The position numbers were made by a program, and so were the translations under genes. Positions 1-5,892 of a DNA stretch of 12,354 nt are shown one piece after another. Position 1 is the first letter of the stretch, and every line of letters starts with the position of its first letter. The notes beneath the pieces are model-generated. The model was not told where the DNA came from. It searched no databases and saw nothing but the letters and a program-made list of their open reading frames with translations. The DNA is from Solirubrobacterales bacterium (GTDB lineage Bacteria; Actinomycetota; Thermoleophilia; Solirubrobacterales; Solirubrobacteraceae): the NCBI GenBank assembly GCA_019240015.1, contig JAFAZB010000190.1, positions 1 through 12,354 on the forward strand, written 5' to 3'.

Positions 1-54
1 GAGCTCCAGCACCTGACGGGGCGGTCGGCCCGCGGGCGCGTGCGAGTCGCGGCT

Positions 55-70
55 GGGCGCGCGGGTCGTG
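55..70. repeat. Direct repeat, left copy (partner 203-218)
   Basis: GGGCGCGCGGGTCGTG at 55-70 recurs as GGGCGCGCAGGTCGTG at 203-218, a 15/16 match. The two copies bracket the tandem hairpins. In DNA this GC-rich a match of this length could be chance, so its link to the hairpins is only suggestive. Confidence 0.3.
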
Positions 71-79
71 CCCCAGTGC

Positions 80-191
80 GTGCACGAGCCCCCAAACTGC
101 CCGCCGGCGGAGCGAAATGGGTTCCGGTGCACGTATGCAATGCACGAGCACCCATTTCACCGGCGAGGGTTCCAATTTGGGTGATCGTGCA
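80..191. repeat. Tandem imperfect hairpins made of four alternating motif copies
   Basis: Four copies of a motif of about 19 nt, roughly GAAATGGGTGCTCGTGCA, lie in alternating orientation: minus at 80-98, plus at 114-132, minus at 140-158 and plus at 173-191. Copies 1/2 and 3/4 form two similar units of 52-53 nt separated by 7 nt. The second unit has a 14-position stem (141-154 with 178-191) with a single G/A mismatch. The first has GTGCAC pairing plus CCCA/TGGG. Copies 2 and 3 can pair instead: 114-122 with 150-158 is a perfect 9-bp match, and 127-131 with 141-145 is 5 bp, separated by a symmetric 4x4 internal loop. Possible roles are a dispersed extragenic palindrome, a transcript 3' end or a protein-binding site. 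The sequence alone does not decide. Confidence 0.6.
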
Positions 192-202
192 GGTCGGGGG
201 GC

Positions 203-218
203 GGGCGCGCAGGTCGTG
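203..218. repeat. Direct repeat, right copy (partner 55-70)
   Basis: This is the second copy of the 16-nt direct repeat, with one difference (A for G at 211). It lies 11 nt to the right of the hairpin pair. Confidence 0.3.
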
Positions 219-306
219 GCGCGGCCCCGGCGCGGCCGCGCGCACCCGCGGCGCTGTGCCCCGCGAGGGCCGCGTGTGCCCCGGCCGACCGGCCCGCGAG
301 CGCGCC

Positions 307-1995
307 CTACCGTCTCCGCGCGTGATGTGACCGCAGGAACCCCACCACGTCGCGGGCGAGGTTGTAGACGTCGGGTGAGCCGAGACCGGTCGCGGGGTCC
401 CACCCGACCGTGGCTCGGTAGAAGCGGTTGCCGCCGACGGTGACGTCGTGAAAGGGCGGGTAGGGCTGGCGGGAGGCGGCCAGCGCGTAGAGAATCGGGT
501 TGACGTACCCCAGCCTCCCGACCCGCTGACGGGCGGCGTACTGCTCGATCAACAGCATCGACGCGGCCCAGAACGGGGCGGCCGCGCTGGTGCCGCCAAC
601 GTGCTGAAGCTGGCCGCCGGTGTACACGGGCCAGGGGGTGCCGGGGTCGGCGTCGGCGGAGACATCGGGCAGCTGGCGATGGCCATTGGAATACGGGCCT
701 GTCACCCCCGGCCCGGTTTGCCAGCTCGGGCGCGGGTCGCCGGTCGAGAAGCCGCCGCCGCCCCCCACGGCCGACAGTGGATCGTCCCACCCGGCCTCGG
801 TCAGGTAGGAGTAGTCGGCGTCCAGGTACAGGCGCGTTCCGCCGACCGCGACCGCATCGGCGCTCGCGGCCGGCCAGTCGACGCTCAGGCGATGATCGGT
901 GAGGTCGTCCTGTTGACAGTCGTAGGCGCCGGAGTCCCCGGCGGCGACGAACATCGATAGGCCGCTCGCGACGGCGGCGGTGAGGGCACGGCTGTCGCCG
1001 GTCCGCTGTCCTGGGTCGAGGCCCAGCTCGCACTGCCCCCACGAGGAGGACACGATGCCGGCGTTGTGGTCGGCGACGATCCGGTTGATCACGTCGGTGT
1101 AGCCCGATGAGGTTGACGGCACCTCGTAGACCACGACCCGAGCGGACGGCGCGATCGCCCGGATGATCTCGAGGTCCAGGTCGGTCTCCGCCTGGCCCGA
1201 GGAGTCGGTCGCACCGCCGTCGACCGGGACCACTCTCGCCACCGGCCCCGACAGCCCGAAGTGGCTCGCGAACGCTGACGGATCGGCGGCGTCGTAGGTG
1301 GAGAAAGAGATCAGGTCGATCGTCTCGCCTTGGCCGGTGAGCCCGGCGTCATGCAGCGGCGCGAGGTCGTATGCGACCGCCGCCTCGTTGGGGGTGAGAC
1401 CCCCGAGCGGGACGTCGTGAGGGCGTAGGCGAGGCCGGGTATCGAGGCCGCTGACGCCGTCGACGGCGCCGGCCAGGGCGGGGGGAACGCGCGGCCGGCC
1501 CAGCGGCGCGTGGTAGCGCCGCGGGCCGTCTGCGTAGGTGGCGATCCGGATCCTGAGCAGCCGCTCCACGGCCCGCACGCTGCCGCTGAGCTCGAGCTCG
1601 GTTCGCTGCGGATAGCTCGCGGTGATCCGCAGCCCGCGCTGGGTCAGCCATCGCGCAAGCGACCGTAGGCGCGCGCTCGAGATCCCGAACCGTGCCCCGA
1701 ACGAGCCGGGCGAGATGAGCTGGCGAAAATGAGGCGAGCCGGGGTCCTCGAGCGCGGCGAGCGACGCCCGCAGCTGCTGCTCTCCGGGGAACGCCAGCAG
1801 CAGCGCGAGCTCGATTCGTTGCGCCGGCGGCGCCTGTCCGAGCAACCGCATCGGGGCGCCCCCGGCGCTTGCGCGATGATCGGCATGCGAGGAGCCGCCC
1901 GCCGCGAGCGCGCCAGTGGCGAACGCCAGCACGCACAGGATCATGGTCGCGGCCGTCGCGCGCCCCCGTACCAGGTCACGTACGCCCCGGCTCAC
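307..1995 (-). CDS. Secreted S53 family peptidase (sedolisin/kumamolisin-like) with propeptide
   Basis: This is a serine-carboxyl endopeptidase, made as a secreted zymogen; members of the family usually work at acid pH. With the GTG start at 1995 it has 562 residues. It carries an Arg-rich N-terminus and signal segment (about 13-32), a Pro-kumamolisin activation domain (about 48-186) and a catalytic domain (about 200-550). Visible active-site residues are Glu270 and Asp274 (in AETDLDLE), the oxyanion Asp354 (AAGDSG) and the nucleophile Ser470 (GGTSAAAP). The C-terminal calcium site is present (HDVTVGG at about 516-522 and GWDPATGLGSPD at 531-542). Length and order match full sedolisins, so it should be active. 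The start at 1995 gives a GTGA overlap with the upstream stop, suggesting translational coupling. A GTG at 2007 in the same frame would add four residues. The family call is firm; the substrate is unknown. Confidence 0.93.
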   Translation of the reverse strand: MSRGVRDLVRGRATAATMILCVLAFATGALAAGGSSHADHRASAGGAPMRLLGQAPPAQRIELALLLAFPGEQQLRASLAALEDPGSPHFRQLISPGSFGARFGISSARLRSLARWLTQRGLRITASYPQRTELELSGSVRAVERLLRIRIATYADGPRRYHAPLGRPRVPPALAGAVDGVSGLDTRPRLRPHDVPLGGLTPNEAAVAYDLAPLHDAGLTGQGETIDLISFSTYDAADPSAFASHFGLSGPVARVVPVDGGATDSSGQAETDLDLEIIRAIAPSARVVVYEVPSTSSGYTDVINRIVADHNAGIVSSSWGQCELGLDPGQRTGDSRALTAAVASGLSMFVAAGDSGAYDCQQDDLTDHRLSVDWPAASADAVAVGGTRLYLDADYSYLTEAGWDDPLSAVGGGGGFSTGDPRPSWQTGPGVTGPYSNGHRQLPDVSADADPGTPWPVYTGGQLQHVGGTSAAAPFWAASMLLIEQYAARQRVGRLGYVNPILYALAASRQPYPPFHDVTVGGNRFYRATVGWDPATGLGSPDVYNLARDVVGFLRSHHARRR

Positions 1996-3809
1996 CGACC
2001 CGGCCACCGGATCGAGTTGATCACATCGTCGGCGCGCGCGAACACGGTGCCCTTCTGGTCGAGGTTCTCAGCGGGGGCCACGACCACCGCTGAGATCGTC
2101 AGGTTGCCCTCGCCGGCGGCCATGATCGCCACCGAGACCGGAGCCTCGGGCCCTTGGGGCGAGGCGATCGTCGCGGTGTAGACGCTGCCCGGGCCCGCCG
2201 CCAGGCCGACCCCCGCTCCCAGCAGCTGATCCGCCTGGTTGGTATCCAGGACGAGCCCCAGCAGCTGGCCTTGGAGCGAGGAGCGCTGCCGGCCGATCAG
2301 CGCGGCTGGCGTGATCGCCGCCCCGCGCGCGGCATCGACCGTCAGCAGGCCGAGGCCGTCGGGTGCCTGGAGCACCACCTCGGTCGAGGTGTCGCTGGCG
2401 ATCGTCCAGTCGCCGGCCGCGAACCGCAGCGAGTAGCCGAGCGCGGGGCTGTGCCACGACTGGTATCCCAAGAACCCGGACGCGGGTCGCGGTTCGATCG
2501 GTGGCCTGCCGCATTGCTGTGCTCGCGTGCACCTCGGTCGGCGTGGCGGCGGCGCGGCGAGCGCGGCGACCGCGCCCCCGACCGCCACGACCGCCGTCAG
2601 CGAGGAGCCGTACGCGATCAGTCGCCGCCGCCCCGAGCGCCGCCCGCGGAGCTCCGCCTCGAGCCGGCCGGCGAACGATCCGCGCGCCGGCGCGGGCAAC
2701 CCTGGCGAGCCGCCGCGTCTGACCTTCGGCAGCGCCTTCAGCGCGACCCCGCAGTTAGCGCAGAAGGTGTGCGACGGTCCCGTCGCGCCGCAGTTCGCGC
2801 ATCTGACCGGCGGGCCGACATCGGCCTCGCTTGCTTCCTCGAGCAGCCCCACGTGGACCGCGCGACGAAGCAGCACCAAGCCGAGCAGGTCGAGCACGAT
2901 CAGCCAGGCAAGCCAGGTGCCGGCCGCCGTGAACGTCTCCGCGACCGCCCCCGCCACGACCAGCGCTCCCGCCAGGCCGACAGCGATCGCGGGGACCCCG
3001 AGCAGCCCCAGCGCGCGACGGTCAGACACCGGCGCGCGGTATCGCAGCCAGAGCGCGGCGCCCGCCGAGCCCACAGCGGTCATCGACAGCACCGGCGAGG
3101 CGATCGCGATCGTCACCAGGCGAGCGACCCAGGGGGCCGCGGAGCCCGCTGCTCGGAGCCCGCTACCCAGCACCCCTCCCCCCACCACGACCGCTTGCGC
3201 GGCTGCGAACGCAGCGGCCGTGACGGCCCCGAAGCTGGCGCCATCGAGGGTCTCGTTGAAGCGCCGGTCACGCAGCAGCACGAGCGGGCCGGCGAGCGCC
3301 GCGCCCACGCCCAGTAGCGGCAGCAGCACGCCCCCCACCACCAGGTGGGCGGTGCTGGCCTTGTCGATCAGAGCCGACCCCGATGGCGCGAGCGCGTTCG
3401 CGAGCATGCCGACCAGCACGCCCGCGAGCGTGCCCCACGCGAGCGTCCAAGCCGAGGCCCAGCTCGGCTCGCCCTCGTAGATGTCGACGTCGTAGAAGTA
3501 CAGGGCGGTCAGCAGCGGCATCAGCAGCGCCGCGCCGATCAGCGCGATCGCAAACAGCCGCAGCACGCCGAGCGCGATCACCAGCGCGGCGCCGCCCGCG
3601 AGCGCGATGTGAAAGTGGCGCTCGGAATGCCTCGGCAGCTGCGGAAACAGGGTGGACACCAGCCACGGGGCATTCCGACGCTCCCGCGGCGCGGCCGCGA
3701 ACTGGCGCCGCTGCCGGGAGCGCCCCAGCCTGAGATCCTGTGGCGCACCGCAGCGGACGCAGTAGTTGCCCGCCGGGGTCGGCTGTCCACACGTGGGGCA
3801 GTCGTGCAC
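1992..3809 (-). CDS. Polytopic membrane protein: two zinc ribbons, PrsW-like core lacking catalytic residues, extracytoplasmic C-terminal domain
   Basis: This 605-residue protein starts at GTG 3809 with a zinc ribbon (Cys4, Cys7, Cys17, Cys20). About eight hydrophobic segments follow between 65 and 315, then a second ribbon (Cys337, 340, 350, 353), one more membrane segment (about 399-418) and a C-terminal domain (about 445-603) of likely extracytoplasmic location. The core resembles PrsW intramembrane proteases: FYDVDIYEGEP (105-115) matches their Y.D.YE.EP signature, and RRFNETLDGASFGA (182-195) matches the segment after the EExxK motif. The EExxK site itself reads GVGAALA, FxxxE reads FAAAQ (201-205), and no His is seen where the third motif belongs. 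I infer a pseudo-protease with a sensing or scaffold role. The PrsW link is by motif reading only. The gene lies between DUF3891 (41-nt gap) and the sedolisin (probable 4-nt overlap). Confidence 0.75.
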   Translation of the reverse strand: MHDCPTCGQPTPAGNYCVRCGAPQDLRLGRSRQRRQFAAAPRERRNAPWLVSTLFPQLPRHSERHFHIALAGGAALVIALGVLRLFAIALIGAALLMPLLTALYFYDVDIYEGEPSWASAWTLAWGTLAGVLVGMLANALAPSGSALIDKASTAHLVVGGVLLPLLGVGAALAGPLVLLRDRRFNETLDGASFGAVTAAAFAAAQAVVVGGGVLGSGLRAAGSAAPWVARLVTIAIASPVLSMTAVGSAGAALWLRYRAPVSDRRALGLLGVPAIAVGLAGALVVAGAVAETFTAAGTWLAWLIVLDLLGLVLLRRAVHVGLLEEASEADVGPPVRCANCGATGPSHTFCANCGVALKALPKVRRGGSPGLPAPARGSFAGRLEAELRGRRSGRRRLIAYGSSLTAVVAVGGAVAALAAPPPRRPRCTRAQQCGRPPIEPRPASGFLGYQSWHSPALGYSLRFAAGDWTIASDTSTEVVLQAPDGLGLLTVDAARGAAITPAALIGRQRSSLQGQLLGLVLDTNQADQLLGAGVGLAAGPGSVYTATIASPQGPEAPVSVAIMAAGEGNLTISAVVVAPAENLDQKGTVFARADDVINSIRWPGR

Positions 3810-3850
3810 GGGCGGCGGATGCTAATGGCGCCCCGGGCCTCGCAGCGAGG

Positions 3851-4630
3851 CTAACGGCCGTCGCGGCCCGGCGACAGCTCGAACTCGATCGTCTCCCACG
3901 GCGCTCGCTCGAGCGCGTCCTGGAGCGCCTGCTCGTCGTCGTAGCCGCGGGGGAGGCGGCGTCCCTCGCAGCGCAGCACGACCGTGTCCGCGCGAAACGG
4001 CCACGGCTCTAGCGTGCAGCGGCCGGGGTCGGCGGTCGGGGCCAGACGCAGGTCCTCCGCGGCGACCGCGGTGGGGACGCTCTTCGCCTTGCACGGCGCC
4101 CAGTCGAGCACCAGCGCGAGCGAGATGAAGTCCCAGATCCAAAGTAACTGGCTGTTGCGCGCGAGGAGCTGGTCGGTGGCGCTAGCGCTCGTCGCCTGGT
4201 CGGCGAGCAGCGATGCGAGCAGGCGCTGCTCGAACGCGCGTCGCTCGGCGAGGAAGGCGTGGACGGCTTGCACGTCGGCGGCGTCGAGCTTGCTCAGGTC
4301 GCGTACTTCGTATAGCCGCCGGCCGTGCATCGAGACGAGCAGCGCGGCGTATCTGCACTGGGTCAGCAGCCGCGGCGGCCCGGCTCTCCACAGCCCGAGG
4401 TGGACCGCGAGCGGCATCTCGATGAACGAGTGGGGCAACCCGGTGTCCGGGTTGCGAGATGGCGCGAGATCCCACCTGGCCATGCCCACGTCGTGTTGCT
4501 CGGCGGCCAGGCAGACCTCCTCGTAGGGCTCCACCGGCCCGAAGCGGCGATTGCCCCAGGCGCGGGCCAGCTGGCCGGAGACCCAGGCGTGCGACGCTTG
4601 CCCCACCGCGATCGTGCCTCGATCGTCCAT
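3851..4630 (-). CDS. DUF3891 family protein
   Basis: This is a soluble protein of 259 residues with no signal peptide or membrane segment. The N-terminal pattern (QASHAWVSGQLARAWG, 11-26), the EQHDVGMARWD stretch (44-54) and the later WIWDFISL (164-171) fit the DUF3891 family, for which I know no established biochemical function. Histidine/aspartate positions that look like an HD-type metal site are visible: His14, His46-Asp47, His102 and Asp167. Metal binding or phosphohydrolase activity is therefore conceivable but unproven. The start is ATG at 4630. A GGAGGGG lies 18 nt upstream, farther than usual for a Shine-Dalgarno sequence, and no nearer in-frame start is seen. It is the first gene of the leftward cluster with the zinc-ribbon membrane protein and the sedolisin. 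Confidence 0.8.
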   Translation of the reverse strand: MDDRGTIAVGQASHAWVSGQLARAWGNRRFGPVEPYEEVCLAAEQHDVGMARWDLAPSRNPDTGLPHSFIEMPLAVHLGLWRAGPPRLLTQCRYAALLVSMHGRRLYEVRDLSKLDAADVQAVHAFLAERRAFEQRLLASLLADQATSASATDQLLARNSQLLWIWDFISLALVLDWAPCKAKSVPTAVAAEDLRLAPTADPGRCTLEPWPFRADTVVLRCEGRRLPRGYDDEQALQDALERAPWETIEFELSPGRDGR

Positions 4631-4704
4631 TCGCAGGAGCAGCTCAGACCCCTCCGTGCAATGTTCGTACCATCGCGCAGCAGTAGTTGTTCACTTGGGG
4701 AGCC
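4631..4704. promoter_or_regulatory. Divergent intergenic region between DUF3891 and Vps62-like genes
   Basis: This gap of about 74 nt separates two divergent starts, so it should contain promoters for both directions. I see no box close to TTGACA or TATAAT on either strand. The only ribosome-binding-like strings are GGAGGGG (minus strand, 4655 to 4649) and GGGGAG (plus strand, 4697-4702). The regulatory assignment rests on gene orientation alone. Confidence 0.35.
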
Positions 4705-5892
4705 GTGCGAACGCTACGACATCTGATCGGGGCGCTGGTGCTGATCGGCGCGCTGCTGGTCGGCGGGCTGGCGTTTGTGCTCTACGACCCGCTCTCGAGC
4801 TCCAAGCGATTCCTGTCCCCCTCGCAGCTGATAACCGCCCCCGCGGGGACCGTGTCGAGCTTGCCGGCCGGCGAGCGTCCGGTTCAGGCGACGGACGCGC
4901 CGGCGATCGCGGCGCTCGCGCAGCGCTACCAGCCGACGCTGGTCGTCAGCGGGCTCGATCGCTTCTGGCCGGTGTCGGTGCCCGGGCTGCTGGGGGCGCG
5001 CTGGCACGGGCGCGGGACGTGCATCTACATCGGCGGTCGCTGCCGGATCCGCGACCCCACGGTCGCCGCGCTCTCGGGCGCCGGGGCGCGCTCGGAGTGG
5101 ATCCAGTTCCCGGCGCCGGTCGACAGCGTTCAGGACACGTTCCTGTCGGCGGCCACCGCCTTGCGCTCTGCCGTGCAGGCACTGCGACACTGGCCGCACC
5201 AGCTCGCGGCCGAGGATCCGTTCACCTCTGCCCAGGTGTACTTCTACTACCTGGCGAAGGCACCGCGTAGCGCGTATCCGGGCGCCCCGCGCGGCCTGGT
5301 GAGCCTCGAGTACTGGTTCTACTACCCGCTGAACTACTTCCCGCTGGTCAGGATCCCGCTCGAGGCGCTGCGAGACCCGATCGGCTCGACGATCGGCAAC
5401 ACCGACTATCACCAGGGAGACCTCGAGCACGTCGCGGTCCTGCTCGACCCGCAGACGATGCAGCCGCTGTATCTGTGGATGGCCCGGCACGCCGACGAGG
5501 GCCAGCTGTACCGCTGGCACTCACACAGCGTTCAATGGAGCGGCGAGCACGCCGCTGTGTATGCCGCGCTCGGCAGTCACTCGAGCTACGCGAGCTGCGG
5601 GATCCAGCGGCGTTCTCGCACCTACTGGTTCATCAACGACTACGTGGTCTGCATCCCCCACCAGACCTACGGCTTCACCTACTCCCGGACGCCGCTGGTC
5701 GACCTGGCTCACACCAGCTGGGGTTGCTGGCGCGGTCATCTGGGCGAGGCCGGTCCCAGACTCAATCACGGGCGGGTGGCGTTCGCGCCGTATGAGACCG
5801 ATGGACCGTTTTCGCCGCTGCTCCAGCAGGAGAACTTCCGGATCGGGTGCCGCCTGCCGCCGGGCGTCCCAAAGCCCGCGGCGCCGCTGTAG
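4705..5892 (+). CDS. Membrane-anchored or secreted Vps62-like protein
   Basis: With the GTG start at 4705 this protein has 395 residues: a short basic N-terminus, one hydrophobic segment (about 7-27) acting as anchor or signal, and an extracytoplasmic remainder. The central part has the hallmarks of the Vps62-like family (PF06101 type): an aromatic strand EYWFYYPLNYF (202-212), then HQGDLEHVAVLLDP (236-249) and VYAALGSHSSYASCG (285-299). The family has no settled bacterial function; some relatives are surface-acting or pore-related. Cys residues at 106, 113, 298, 316, 341 and 382 could form disulfides outside the cell. A TTG at 4687 would add six residues. I preferred GTG because it begins at the basic/hydrophobic signal, but GGGGAG lies only 2 nt before it, so the start is uncertain. 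The 3' end overlaps the convergent RyR gene by 131 nt. Confidence 0.75.
   Translation: MRTLRHLIGALVLIGALLVGGLAFVLYDPLSSSKRFLSPSQLITAPAGTVSSLPAGERPVQATDAPAIAALAQRYQPTLVVSGLDRFWPVSVPGLLGARWHGRGTCIYIGGRCRIRDPTVAALSGAGARSEWIQFPAPVDSVQDTFLSAATALRSAVQALRHWPHQLAAEDPFTSAQVYFYYLAKAPRSAYPGAPRGLVSLEYWFYYPLNYFPLVRIPLEALRDPIGSTIGNTDYHQGDLEHVAVLLDPQTMQPLYLWMARHADEGQLYRWHSHSVQWSGEHAAVYAALGSHSSYASCGIQRRSRTYWFINDYVVCIPHQTYGFTYSRTPLVDLAHTSWGCWRGHLGEAGPRLNHGRVAFAPYETDGPFSPLLQQENFRIGCRLPPGVPKPAAPL

Larger units (their letters stand above)
1..306. other. Gene-free stretch downstream of the S53 peptidase gene
   Basis: I see no convincing gene here. The short open frames in this stretch are rich in Arg, Ala, Gly and Pro, show no recognisable domain, and one of them runs into the antisense of the peptidase gene. 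The content that stands out is structural: two tandem imperfect hairpins at about 80-191, and a 16-nt direct repeat with one mismatch flanking them (55-70 and 203-218). The stretch lies past the stop codon (TAG, 307-309) of the leftward peptidase gene, so it may hold that transcript's 3' end. No T-run typical of an intrinsic terminator is visible. Confidence 0.6.

Noticed and set aside
40..330. Short plus-strand frame at the left edge
   Set aside because: It is Arg/Ala/Pro-rich, spans the hairpin repeats, and shows no family resemblance or ribosome-binding site.
2154..3317. 387-codon plus-strand frame opposite the zinc-ribbon membrane protein
   Set aside because: The translation is Arg/Ala/Gln-rich with no motif, while the minus strand encodes Cys4 ribbons and regular membrane segments.
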